Below are positions 46,037 to 59,300 of a DNA stretch of 64,000 nucleotides, piece by piece. The translations under genes and the position numbers were made by a program. Source of the DNA: a bacterium (GTDB taxonomy: Bacteria > Patescibacteriota > Gracilibacteria > JAHISY01); NCBI GenBank assembly GCA_021779375.1, contig JAJYAT010000005.1, positions 1-64,000 on the forward strand, in the 5' to 3' direction. Numbering within the stretch: position 1 is the first letter of the stretch; each line of letters opens with the position of its first letter. The notes under the pieces are model-generated. The model worked only from the letters and a program-made list of their open reading frames with translations, made no database searches and was not told where the DNA came from.

Positions 46037-47308
46037 TTAGAATGTTGGGAGCGCAACATAGGTAATCGTCCCCTCATAAGTCCCGGCCGGAATGAGATAG
46101 TCGACATTGAAAGCGTAATAAATCGTGTGTGTTTGTGAATTCGTCGGACCGGCGTAGCCGACGTCATTCGCCGTACCATTGTAAAGCGCGAGATTCGCTG
46201 CCGTGCCAGCAGCGAAGGCCGCCGGCGTACCTTCTGCCTTGAGCTCGGTTTTAGTTTTGGAATTTTCGGTGGAATTGTAAGCGATGTAGCCGAAACGGTT
46301 TTCGGTCGACTTAGCATTGCCACTCGTGATCACAGCAGTATTACCCGCATCAGTCCCATCGAGCTCCGCGAGTGCCGGATTTTCCGCACCAGCGAGCTTC
46401 GCCTGAATTTTGTAGCCCGTATTCGCATTAGTCTTGGCAGTGAGAATGGTCTTTTGCGAATAATCCTCGCCGCTATCAACGGAGGGATCGACATTGAGAT
46501 CGACCGTAGCATCGTCAATCGTGAGCACAAGTGCCTCGGCGACCGTCGCTCGCACGCGAATGGAATTCGCCCAGCCGAGCGCAGCATAACCAGTCTCGAG
46601 CACTTGACCGGCGGAATTTTTGACGGCGATATTAAGAGCGTAATTACCTGGTTGTACTGGCATTTGCAATTTGTGCGCTCCGCCAATGTTGAGCGTGACG
46701 GCTTCATTCGCATCCGCGAAAGCGCTATCGGCTGTAAGCGTGATAGTCTGTGCCGCCGTATCAAAAGTCTCGGTCGCGGACAGCGAACCGGTCGACTCGA
46801 GAGTCGCGGAAACATCACTCGCCGTGAGACTCGCGAAATTAGTGAAATCTTCCGGCACAGAAATCACAATCTGGTCACCGGACTGAATCACATGATCACC
46901 ACTTTCGAAAACGACTTGCACGCTCTGCGCAAGTTTGCGCACAGTCTCACCGGATTGGTGCGCCGCTGCAGTCGTCGCGGTGAAATTGGGTGTCGTCCCG
47001 CGCGTCATCGCCGAAATCGTATTGCCGGAAACAGTCGTGAGTGTGGCGACTTCATTGCCAATCAAAACGAGATCACCGCTCGCGAAACCTGTCCCGCTCG
47101 TGAGTGTCGCAGTCGTCGCGCCAGCGGTGAGATTGTCGGCGAGCGTCGTCGCAACTTCGGACACAATCGTCACGACCGGTTTGCCGGTCGCACCACTGCC
47201 TGTCAATTCGTCAGCAGCGGCGACTGCCGGAGGCAGCGCAGCGCACAGAAGTGCCAGAACACTCATGAGTGCAGTGAATCGCGTACGAAAGTTTATTTTT
47301 TGAGTCAT
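46037..47308 (-). CDS. Secreted protein with a C-terminal domain like that of the giant protein
   Basis: 423 residues. The signal peptide ends at AVAAADEL (about residue 33). A repeat-type unit follows (TLTSGTGFASGDLVLIGNEV, AMTRGTTPN), then a beta domain with EDFTNFASLTASDVSATLES and LNIGGAHKLQMPVQPGNYAL. The last 150 residues start ALVLTIDDATVDLNVDPSVD and end PAGTYEGTITYVALPTF. The giant protein ends with a domain of the same plan (LNLDLDPSVSTGDS ... YSTGAGNYESNLELSGV). A shared attachment role is inferred. It lies 33 bp after the giant gene and 49 bp before the membrane-anchored protein. Confidence 0.7.
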   Translation of the reverse strand: MTQKINFRTRFTALMSVLALLCAALPPAVAAADELTGSGATGKPVVTIVSEVATTLADNLTAGATTATLTSGTGFASGDLVLIGNEVATLTTVSGNTISAMTRGTTPNFTATTAAAHQSGETVRKLAQSVQVVFESGDHVIQSGDQIVISVPEDFTNFASLTASDVSATLESTGSLSATETFDTAAQTITLTADSAFADANEAVTLNIGGAHKLQMPVQPGNYALNIAVKNSAGQVLETGYAALGWANSIRVRATVAEALVLTIDDATVDLNVDPSVDSGEDYSQKTILTAKTNANTGYKIQAKLAGAENPALAELDGTDAGNTAVITSGNAKSTENRFGYIAYNSTENSKTKTELKAEGTPAAFAAGTAANLALYNGTANDVGYAGPTNSQTHTIYYAFNVDYLIPAGTYEGTITYVALPTF

Positions 47309-47341
47309 AAATTTAGATTTTGATTATAATTGGAGAGTGAA

Positions 47342-50300
47342 TTAAAACTCGACCGAAACTCCACTTAGTTCGAGATTACTTTCATAATTACCTGCTCCGG
47401 TTGAATAGTCGACCGCCGAATGGAGATTGAGTGTGAAATTTTGCGTGCCTTGGCAGGCAGTTCCCGCGCAAGTGAAGACTGGCGTCGGAGACACAAGACC
47501 GGTGAAAGCTGTCGTCGTCGCAGTACCGCCAGTCGTACCGGAATTAGCATTGTCCCAACCTAATCCTGTCGTACCATTCCAATTGGCAATCGTATCCGTA
47601 GCAAGTGTCAGCCAGGAATGCGGCGTCGCACCAATCGCGAAGCTCGCGGCATTGGTCGTGACTGCGATAGTCGTCACAGCAGAATCACCCGTGCTGACAG
47701 AAGGATCGAGGTCGAGATTGAGATTCGCCGGAGTAAGCGTGAATTGGAAAACCTCGCGCTCGGTCGCAGTGAAAGTACGATCCGCTACCAGCGTCTCGCA
47801 ACCATCGAAGTCCGCGACGACTGTGTAATCACCCGCGCGGTCACCGAGCGTAAGCGCGACTGAGGCATAACCGTCTGCATCGGTCGTCACAGTTTTGACA
47901 ATCTCAGTCCCGCCGAAAGTCGTGCCAAAGGAAGCATCCGTGAGAACTTGTCCCACCGCCGTCGGACTCTCCGGCACAGAGTAAAGGGTGAATGTCACCT
48001 CTTTCTCACCAGCCCCGGCGAAAACTTCATTCGAAACTGCGCCATTACCGACACGCACTTTTAGCTCAGTCGGCAGAGTCTCGTCGATACCACCGAGCTG
48101 ATTATTACCTTCGACGATGTGCAATGTATTGAGGCTAGCCGAAACAGAAAGATTGAAATCTGCATCGGATGTGTCACTCGCAGTATTGCCGACGAGGTCA
48201 GTCGCTGAGACTCGAATGCGCATTCCAGCATCAGCAAGTGCCGGAGTCGTCCAAGAATATGTGCCATCATTCGCCTCGCCCGTCGCGATCGTCGTCCAGG
48301 TCGCACCGCTGTCAGTCGAGTACGCAAGCGTGATTGGATTCGCTGCGAGACCGGAGCCAGCATCAGTGAAGTCAGTAGAATCCCAAGTAATCGGATAAGT
48401 CGCCGCGCTGCCACCAGTCCAAGCCTCACCGCCATTTGGTGAAGTCAGTGTATTGGTCTGGACAGTCGGCGCTGTCTTGTCATATTTGACTGTGAAGATC
48501 CGCTCGGTACCCCAGACACCCGAGCCGGTCTGCGGGCGGACATGGAGATAAGAGGTGCCCTCGGAGACTGGTATTGTATCGACAAAGTTGTTGGTTGTCG
48601 TTAATCTTCTCTGATACTCTGCTCCAATCTCAGCCGCGGTGAGAGCGCGGTTGAAGATCTTGACTTCGTCGATGGAGCCGGGGAAATAGTAGCCCGTATT
48701 AGTCGCGTCACCCCTGCGACCAATTGAAATATTATCAGCAGTAGTATTAATCGTAACGGCGAAACTACCCGACTTCTTCAACACGCCATTGAGATAATAT
48801 TGCCAACCGGAAACACCATCAAATACGAAATTCATGAGGCTCCACTGACCCGCGACAGGAACTTGGTCACCAGTAATGGTAATGTTATTGGTACTATTTT
48901 TGCCATCTGTGAACAGGTAAGAAGTACCGGAAATAGTTGCTGCGTTGAGAATAAAACTTTGACCCGACGCATCCGAATCATTTAAGGCCATGACTACTCC
49001 CCCGGGATTGGCATTGCTTGGATTGATCCAAGCGGACAAAGTCCGCGCTGACCGACCACTCGGGATTGATGTCACCGAAGCACTCGAAACATAGTCATTC
49101 ACTCCGTCGAAGCTACCAGCACTGCTGATCCTGCCGCTCGTCGTGAAAGTTGCGCCATTGGCAGCCGTTCCAGTATTCGTGCCAGCTGAATCAGTCCAGT
49201 CACCATCCATCTTCCACCAGGAGACGAGACCTGTAGTCGGCAGTGAATTTAGATTATCAAAGGTATTGGTCGAGGTCGTATTCAGGTCGTAGTAGAAAGT
49301 ATCATCACTCGCGGAATTCGGATCGATCCAGCTGAAGGAAGCAGCGTCATCATTACCAGCTGCAGCATAATTAAACCAAGTGCCGGAAGTAAGTGAAGTG
49401 CGATCAGAGCTCGAAGCGCCCGCGTCGAGCGGAGCGATGTCAGGAGTCGCCGAGTCCAGTTTGTAAGCTCCATTCCAAGTCGCGACATTCGCAGCGGTAT
49501 CGGCAGCACAGAGATATAGCGTATGCGTACCATTAGTCGAGAGTGGGATTTGAGTAGCATTCGTGAAAGTCGTACCACCGCTCGAGCAATCTGCCGCGAG
49601 CGTATTGGTATCCCAGACATAGCGCGCCGTCGCGAGACCAGCAGTCGCGTCACTCGCCGATAGCGTGATGGTTTGATTCGTGGTGTACCAAGTCGCACTC
49701 GCCTTGTCTGCTGAGACAGTCGGAGCAGTCTTGTCGTACTTGACCGTGAAGATCCGCTCTGTGCCCCAGACACCCGAGCCGGTCTGCGGGCGGACGTGGA
49801 GGTAAGAGGTGCCTTCGGAGAGAGCGACGGAGTCGAGGTAAGGAGTGGTAACAGAAGCTGAAGCGTATGTGGTGATGGTGAGCGAACCATTGGTGGCAGC
49901 AGCCGCGCCAGCACCCAGTGTTGTCGAGGCTTCTGTGAGAGAGGCGCTGAGATAGCCAGAGCCACCACCACCCGCATCATAATCAACCATATTAACCCCT
50001 CCTCCTCCGCCGCCATAATATCCACCGCCACCGCCACCGCCACCGCCGTAAGTAGAATAAGTACCACCAGTACCGCCCTGTCCGGCAGATCCGGCAGTCA
50101 TACCCGATGCATACGTATTAGCACCAGCAGCGCCACCAGCATTTTGTGTGCCAGCACCACCATGACCTACGCCAGTACCAACTCCGCCAGTAATACCTCC
50201 ACCAGAACCAGCAGCCGCACTTACGCCACCACCACCGCCACCACCCGCCACAAGCAGAACCGTGTTTTGCGCAAAAGATTGAGCTGGAGAAAACCATGTC

Positions 50301-53300
50301 ATCCCGCCTCCTCCCGCACCTAAATTCGCACCGCTACTACCACCATTACCGCCACCGCCATATCCGCCAGTAGTACCGGATCCAGTACGTCCAACAAGAA
50401 TGTAATATGTTGCACCAGGAGTAACAGACAATGTTCCTGTACTTGAACCACCCGCACCACCAGAATAACCATTAGTTCCGCCACCTGCACCTTTCGCAGT
50501 AATCGTGATACTCGTCACACCCGCAGGAACAGTATAGCTCTGGATCGTGCCCGTATATGAGAAATCAGTCGTGCTTGTTACTGGTGCCGAGGACACCAAG
50601 CTATCGCTAGAAGTCGCATTCAGCGCATAGTAGAAAGCATCGTCGCTCGCAGAATTCGGATCCGTCCAGCCGAAGGAAGCTTGGTCGTCACCACCGATGG
50701 CAGCAGCTCCGAACCAGATGTCAGAAGTGAGCGAGACGCGGTCAGATGAGCTCGCACCAGCGTCAACTGCGACGATGTCTGGGACAGCTTCGACTTTGGT
50801 CGTATTCGCACTCGTGTAAGTCGCTTCGTTACCAACTGCATCTTTGACGATGTATTGGAATTGGTAACAATTGCCAGTCGGAGCTGTGACATTGTAAGTC
50901 GTCGCAGCGGCAGTCTCCGTAGCACCAGTATCTAGCCAATCTCCGTAAGTTCCGCAACCCGCCGGACTCAAAGCAGCCGAGCGGTACTCGAGGAGATAGT
51001 CGGAATCAGTCGTAGATAGTCCGCTCAGTGCATCTGTACCACGGCTGACTGTGACCGGAATCGTGGTCGTATTCTGGACACTGTCTGAATGTGCCACCGA
51101 TCCACCTGTCGGAGCAGTCTTGTCATATTTGACTGTGAAGATCCGCTCTGTGCCCCAGGCGCCCGCACCAGTCTTCGGGCGGACGTGGAGGTAGGAGGTG
51201 CCTTCGGAGACTGGTATTGTATCGACAAAGTTGTTGGTTGTCGTTAATCTTCTCTGATACTCTGCTCCAATCTCAGCCGCGGTGAGAGCGCGGTTGAAGA
51301 TCTTGACTTCGTCGATAGAGCCAGTGAAGAAAGAAGTGTTTGTCGAGCTGTATATTCTATTACCAATCCTGGCTGCATTTTGAGAATCTATGTTGCTAAA
51401 TTCATTAGTCGTAGCACTTCCGACTCTGTATGTTATCGGTTGCGAGACCCCATCAACATAAATTGCATTGGCTCCGTCACCAGTCTTAACTACAACATGG
51501 TGCCAATTGTTATCCAAATAATAACTTTCTCCTTTCCTCACAAACATAGCTAGTTTTTCGACATTTGTACGCCACAGTACAAAAGTCAAACTTTCATCTG
51601 TATAACTTGAAGTGCTCGCCCCAACGAGCAATGATACAAAATCGGTGGCTGTACTCGAATTGCTAATTCCATACAAATTACCAACACTGGTTCCTTTGAA
51701 CCAGACACTGATTGTACCTGCATTTAGGCCTTCGAGCGTATTGACACCAGTCAAATTCACATAGTCATCCACTCCATCGAAGCTACCTGCACTCGCAATC
51801 TTGCCACTCGTCGTGAAGGTCGCACCACCAGCGGCGGTGCCAGTATTCGTGCCAGCGGAATCGGTCCAGTCACCGTCCATCTTCCACCAGCTGACGAGAC
51901 CAGTAGTCGGCAGTGAATTTAGATTGTCAAAAGTATTGGTCGAAGTCGTATTTAAGTCGTAATAGAAACTATCGTCGCTGGCGGAATTCGGATCTGCCCA
52001 GCTGAATGAAACAGCGTCATCACTGCCAGCCGCAGCATAATTAAACCATGTATCAGAGGTAAGTGAAGTGCGATCAGAGCTCGAAGCGCCCGCGTCGAGC
52101 GGAGCGATGTCAGGAATTAATTCGAAGTTGGCGGTGACACTCTTGTTGGCAACTACAGTCGTATCAGTGCGCGGATTTTGAGTCGAAGAATCAGACCAAT
52201 TAACGAACTGATAGCCAGCGTTTGGGACAGCAGTGACTGCCGTACCAGACGCACCCTCGGCGACTGTCTGTGGTGAAGTGCCGGTAATGGAACCGCCGGC
52301 TCCGGCAGTATAGGTAAGCGTGTACGTGGGAGGAATATACTCATCCGCACCAATATCCCAAGTTCCAGTTCTAGTGTCCTTGTCTAAATCATCGCTGAAA
52401 GGAAAAACTGTTTCAGTAGACGGGGAAATGCCGGATAAATTGGTGCCATGGTCTTTGGCAACGGCGTCATTGTAGGCGAGATGATAACCATCCGCTATGA
52501 AGGTCACGCCGGAAGTGGCGTTGGTGGTTTGATTGATTGTTCCGCCATTTGATGTTTGAAAATTTGCAAGGGTGTTGCTTTGGGCAATACAATTCTTAGC
52601 ATAAACGGTCGTTGCCGTACCAGAACCCTGATAAGTCGCGACTCCATTTCTGTTGCTGACAGAACTGCAATTATAGAGATATGCAGTTTCATTACCATAG
52701 CCTGTTCCGTACGAGATGACAGAAAATCCACTGCCATCCTGGGTAGAGCTTACCCTTCCTGATGATGTGTTTTTTGCTACACAGTTTATGGCGTATTGAG
52801 TGATAGCGGGAACAAGCAAATTCTGGAACATAAATCCTGTTGCCTGAGCGTCTGTGGCAGACGTTGTGACATCATAAGCAGTGCAGCCAACAAATTTGGT
52901 ATTACTTACGCTAGCAGCCAAAAAACCATAAACATGAACCCCTGCGCCGGTCGATGTGACTTTTGATGCTATATCAAAAATAGCAGAATAATTTTCACCA
53001 ATAGCTAAACCACCAGCCCATGCTGTTGCAGCCACTTTTTCGAATCTCACCCCGCTCGTCGGCGTGCCTCTCTGCCCTGTCGCGGCACGGATGACTCGAT
53101 AAAAACTGCTGCTGGTCGTCGCACCTGCCATTAAAACCGAATCATCATACGGCGCGGCATCGGCGTAGGCAGTCAAGACGAAACCAGTCTTGAGCGCTGT
53201 GCCGGATGGAATAGTCCCAGAGATGTTTGAGACTGTAAGCGAGACGCCTGGTGTCACGCCCGTGATAGTGAGGATTTGTCCGGCGACTGAGACAGTGGAT

Positions 53301-56300
53301 TCATTAAGCACGGCGTTGTCGAAGACTGTCGTATCAGCGATGTAGAGCGTGTTGCCGGAGCTGTCCTGGTCGGTCGTCGTGACAGCGGAGAGATTGACAG
53401 TGGTCAGGTCTTCCCAAGCTGCGAGTGATTGGAATGTCCTACCAGCTGCCAGTGAACCGTAAGTATGGACCGTGTAAGCGAGCGGAAGGCGGCGGGCTGA
53501 GACAGTCGAGCGGAAGACAGCCGAGACTGAAATATCAGCAACCACATTGGCATCTGTCCTCGCAGCCGTCGTGACACCATCCGACCAGCCGACGAAATAG
53601 TAGCCTGTACTCGGGACAGCAGTGACCGCTGTGCCAGATGTTCCCTCAGCGACCGTCTGTGGTGAAGTGCCGGTGATCGAGCCACCTGTCCCGGCAGTAT
53701 AGGTAAGAGTGTGAGAAGATATTTTGGTTACGCTGGCAGAGGTGAAGGTCGCTTCGTTGCCGACGGCATCTTTGACCGTGTAGCTGAATTGGTAGCAGTA
53801 GCCGGTCGGGACGGTGACGTTGTAAGTGGTTGTCGCAGCAGTCTCGGTAGCACCTGTATCTAGCCAATCGCCCGCGAATGCAGCACAAGTACCAGCGGTC
53901 AGGACGGCAGAACGGTATCGGAGAGTGTAGTCGGAATCAGTCGTGCTCAATCCACTGCCCGCATCAGTACCACGGCTAACTGTGACGGCGACCGTGGTCG
54001 AAGCTTGCACACCATTCAGATGCGTGACCGAGCCACCAGCTGGAGCAGTCTTATCGTATTTGACTGTGAAGATCCGCTCTGTGCCCCAGACACCTGAGCC
54101 AGTCTGCGGGCGGACGTGGAGGTAAGAGGTGCCTTCGGAGAGGGAGATATTATCAGCGTAGGCATTTGTCGTCGGAGTACCGCGAGCGTACTCTGCGGCA
54201 ATCTCAGCTGCCGAGAGCGCGCGATTCCAAATTTTAACTTCGTCGATGGAACCGGAGAAGTAGCTTGCAGAAGCTGCGCTCTCTCCTATAAAAATTCTAG
54301 TATAGCTTGGTGCCGTACCAGAGACTGTCCCAACGTATGCTCCATCCACATACAAATAATAATTTGTACTACTTCTGGTAATGACTGCCTGGTGCCACAA
54401 TCCGTCTGCTTTACTGGATGACGTCACGACACTTGTCGTTGGACCTCCACTATTGTCAATCCCCAGCGTCCCTGTTGTCGCAAATAGACATAGTTGTAAA
54501 CCCACACCAGATGCTTGAGCTAAATCAATAATTCTCTGCTGAGAAACTGGATTGCTACTTGACTTAACCCAAGTAGACAAAGTTAAATCACTAGAAAATG
54601 AGGTACTTAAAGCGGTCTTGGCAACATAATCATTCACTCCATCGAAACTACCTGCACTGCTAATCTTGCCGCTCGCGGTGAAGGTCGCACCATTGGCAGC
54701 CGTGCCAGTATTTGTACCTGCGGAATCAGTCCAGTCGCCGTCCATCTTCCACCAACTGACGAGACTAGAGTCTGTATAATCATAATAGAAGCTATCATCG
54801 CTCAGTGAATTCGGATCAGTCCACGCGAAAGAAGCGGCGTCGTCACTGCCAATCGCGGCAGGATTGAACCATTGTCCGGAAGTGAGAGAAGTACGGTCAG
54901 AGCTCGAAGCGCCAGCCGTAACTGCGACAATGTCTGGAGTGGTTTCGACTTTGGTTGTATTGGCAGAAGTGAGGATTGTGGAATTGCCGACGGTGTCTTT
55001 GACCGTATAGCGGAATTGGTAGCATTTACCAGCTGGAGCTGTCACACTGTAGGTCGTCGCCGCAGCAGTCTCAGTAGCACCAGTATCCGTCCAAGCACTG
55101 TAAGCGCCGCAGCCAGCCGGAGTCAGATCCGCTGAGCGGTACTCGAGGAGATAGTCGGAATCAGTCGTAGATAGTCCGCTCAGTGCATCTGTGCCACGGC
55201 TGACTGTGACCGGAATCGTAGTCGAGATTTGGGCACTATCGGAATGTGTGACTGAGCCACCGACTGGACCAGATTTGTCGTATTTGAGCGTGAAAGTGCG
55301 CTCAGTACCCCAGACACCCGCACCAGTCTTCGGGCGGACGTGGAAGTAAGAAGTGCCTTCCGAGAGAGCGACGGAGTCGAGATAAGGAGTAGCCGTCGTC
55401 CCAGCTGATCCGACTGAGTAAAAAGTGGCAGGTGAATTTTGGTTGGCGTATTCGGCAGCGATCTCAGCTGCCGAGAGAGCGCGGCTCCAGACTTTGACTT
55501 CGTCGATGGAGCCATTGAAAGTATAACCAACAGAATCATATCTTCCTATGTACAAATTTCTAGTAGATGATGCTGGAGAACTAAATGATGGCGTACCCAC
55601 AGTCGCGTCTTGTCCATTGATGTACCATTTCGCAACACTTCCTTGCCTAACAAAAATAATATTATTCCATTGGTTGCTTTGAATTGACGCCGTAGAACTA
55701 ATTGTTTGATGCGCACCAGACTGGGAGAATACTATAACAACACTATTCGTACTACTTCCAGCTATTTGAATATAATAACCATCTGTATTGTATGTGCCCC
55801 TGGAGAGAAGAATGTCACCACTCCCAGATCTAGTTGCTTCTGGATTAACCCACATACTTATAACAAAATCTCCATTAACAAAATTAAAATTACTTGACGT
55901 TCCTATGTTTATATAATCATCCGTCCCGTCGAAACTCTGAGCTTCGCCGATTTTTCCGGCAGCTGCTTTCAGCGGATTGCCGGCAGCTGCTTTCGTGCCA
56001 GTATTCGCATTCACTGTCGAATCCGTAGTCGTCGAAGTAGTCGCATCATTCATGTGCTGCACCATCTTGTAATTCGTGTCCCAGACATTATTGCGACCGT
56101 AGGTCGCGGTCACAGCATAGGCGGTAGCAGCGGCATTGCCGTAGTAAATGTAGAAAGTCGTATTAGATGTCGCAGACAGTGAATCCGCTTTGAAATAAAG
56201 CTCACCTGTCTTGGCAGTGGTATTGATCGAGACCAATTCGTAAGGTAATTCCGTACCTGCGGCATTAGTAAGACGAATGTCCGAGCCGTCGGTTTTCACT

Positions 56301-59300
56301 GCTGCGAAGAAGTCGGTACCAAGATCGGCGAGATTAACATAGACTGGGAAATTCGTAATTGTCGAGCTAATTTTGGTGCGATCGATCGTGATGGATTTGC
56401 GAGCCGACCAAGCGGAGAATGAGCCGAAGCCAGCGGAATCTGCCGCAGTCGAATTCAGCGCGTAGTAGAAAGTATCGTCACTCGTGGAATTCGGATCGGT
56501 CCAGCCGAAAGAAGCATCATCGTCACCGCCAATCGCAGCGGGATTGAACCAGGTTCCAGAAGTCAGTGAAGTGCGGTCAGAGCTCGAAGCACCAGCCGTG
56601 ACTGCGACGATATCCGAAGCTAATTCGAAATTAGCAGTGACAGAGACATTGGCTAAAACATTTGTATCTGTACGCGGATTCACGAGAACTCCATCAGACC
56701 ATCTGCTGAAACCATAGCCAGCATCCGGCACGGCGGTGACAGTAGTCCCGCTCACTCCGGAGAGTACCGTCTGTGAAGTCGTCCCTGTCAGCGAGCCATG
56801 GCTGCCCGCAGCGTAACTTAGACTGTAACTGTCCAATTCGAAATTAGCGACATAGGAAGCATTACTCGTCACATTCGAATCAGTCCTCACCGCAGTCAGG
56901 ACTCCATCGCTCCAAGATGTGAAATGAAAATGCGCATTTGGCACAGCCGTCACGGCAGTGGCATTGCCACCACTCGTCAGGGTTTGAGTGTTTTTGCCGG
57001 AGATAGTTCCATTGGCTCTGGCTGAGTAATTGAGAGTCACGGCATTGGCGGTGTATTCATCCGCGCCGATATCCCAATCATTGTCCCAGCCATACCGAGA
57101 CTCGCCATCGATGTCTTCGCCAAATTTGAAGGCTGAGTCCGTCGATAAATCTGTGCCGTTGTTTTTGGCGACTGTGTCAGTAGGATCGAGATGATAGCCG
57201 TCCGCTGCGAAAACTACGCCCGTGGTGGCATTGGTGGTTTGCTCAATCACCCCACCATAAATACCATAAAATGTAGAGCCATTCGATTGAGATATGCAGT
57301 TTTTAGTCACCATCACCGGATTGCTGACATTTTGTCCGGCACTGAAAAATCCCGCCTTGCTGCAACCTACAGCCGTACAATTGTAGAAATAATTAACATT
57401 GTTCCCAGCTGTATCCTTGAAAACATTAAATCCGCCGTAATCATGCACTGGCGAGTCGATATTGTAAGCTAGGCAGTTAATAAATTTTGCATAGTAGCTA
57501 ATCGGACCGGCGGTAAACCCTGAGCTTGAATCTGTCGCTCCCGAAAAATCATAAGCTGTACAACCACTAAATATGTTGTAGCTGCCGCTATTGTAAAAAC
57601 CATAGATGTAAGCGTTAGCGTAAGAAACACTAACTGCGACACCGTAAACCGAAGAATAATTCTCGTTAATATAAATGCCGGTAGGACTTAGCGTCTCGGC
57701 AAATCTCACGCCGCTCGTCGGCGTGCCGCGTTGTCCACTCGCCGCGCGCAGAACTCGATAGTAATTGCTGTCCGTCGTCGCGCCAGTGAAATTTATGATG
57801 TCGTTGTACGGCGCAGCATCAGCGTAGGCAGTCAAAACGAAACCGGTCTTGAGAGCTGTACCGGATGGGATAGTCCCGGAGATGTTTGAGACTGTGAGCG
57901 AGACTCCCGGTGTCACACCAGTGATAGTGAGGATTTGTCCGGCGACCGAGACTGTAGATTCATTGAGAACACAGGTATTGAAGACTGTCGTGTCGGCGAC
58001 GTAGAGAATGTTGCCTGAGCTATCTTGATCAGTCGTCGTGACAGCGGAGAGATTAATATCTGTCATATCTTCCCAAGCTGCGAGCGATTGGAAAGTCCGA
58101 CCCGCTGCCAGTGAACCGTAAGTATGGACTGTGTAAGCGAGCGGGAGACGGCGGGATGAAGCAATCGGAGCGAAGCTGGCAGTAACGGAGATATTTCCCA
58201 ATACGGTCGTGTCAGTTCTAGGATTCTGAGTCGAGCCATCCGACCAGCCAGCGAAATAATAACCAGCACTCGGCACTGCCGTGACCGCCGTGCCAGAAGC
58301 ACCTTCATTGACTGTCTGACTGAGAGTACCGGTGATAGTGCCATTAGCGCCAGCAGTATAATTCACATCATATGAAACATTACTGTAATAAGCGACTCGC
58401 AAAATTGGCGGCGTCGTCCCCTCGCGACTGTGATAAGTATCAGTCGCAACCGCCTTACCATCATTAGCATAATTCATAATCAATGTCGTCCCATTGTTGA
58501 CATAGGTCGGTGTGAAAGCGACACCATTATCGAGATAGACTGAATAGTAAGTGTTCCTATCCGTGTAGTCTTTCACCAGCCCATCCGTGCTACTACCCAG
58601 GACATTCCAAGTCTCTGTCGTACCAGCACCGGAAGTGATTGTAGAAAGAACGCTACCATAGCTGCCACCCGTGAAAACACTGACTGCGCTAGCCTCATTC
58701 CAGGTTTGATTGATAAATCTTCGGGCATTTATCGCAGTAGCCATATTCGCCGCATGAGTAAGCGTGAGATTGGCACTGATTATTCTTTTGTCCGCCGGGA
58801 TGCCAGAAATGTCGAACTTGAGATAAGCGCGACCTGTACTATTATTGGTCGCACAAGTACTCTCCGAACACAGACTCACATCCGGAGCTTGGACGACATT
58901 GAAGTCCGGATCGAGCACGAGGGGGAAAGCCCCATCGTCACTTGCCATCCAACCATAGTCGAGTGTGATTTCGAGGTAATAATTACCTTGCTCGTTCTTG
59001 AGCTCACTGCCAACCTGATAAGTTCTCTGAACTTGATCATAGATGAAAGGCTGAGAGGTAGAAAAAATATTCTGACCGTCTTGCTTGAAGAAAATTTGAT
59101 CATTGTGCATTTCAGGAGTGACACCCTCCGGCACGCTGATTTTCGTCCGTAGAATAACTTTGCCCTTGAAGTGGTCCGGCTCGCTGACTTCTTTGAGCAC
59201 GTCGAGATTATTGAAGAACAATTCTTCTTTGACACCATTTTTCGTCGAGTGGTATTTCAGATCGACACCCGGGAAGATATTTCTGAACTTGGTTGATTTG

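Noticed and set aside
46454-47323. 289-codon frame antisense to the small secreted surface protein
   Set aside because: Arg-rich shadow translation opposite a gene with signal peptide and domain structure.
47342-47760. True WxL domain at the end of the giant protein
   Set aside because: The W-x-L motifs are not present in the expected form, so only a WxL-like plan is claimed.
47342-58400. Possible CRISPR array or tandem DNA repeats
   Set aside because: The repetition comes from homologous protein modules hundreds of bases long in one open frame, without regular short repeats and spacers.
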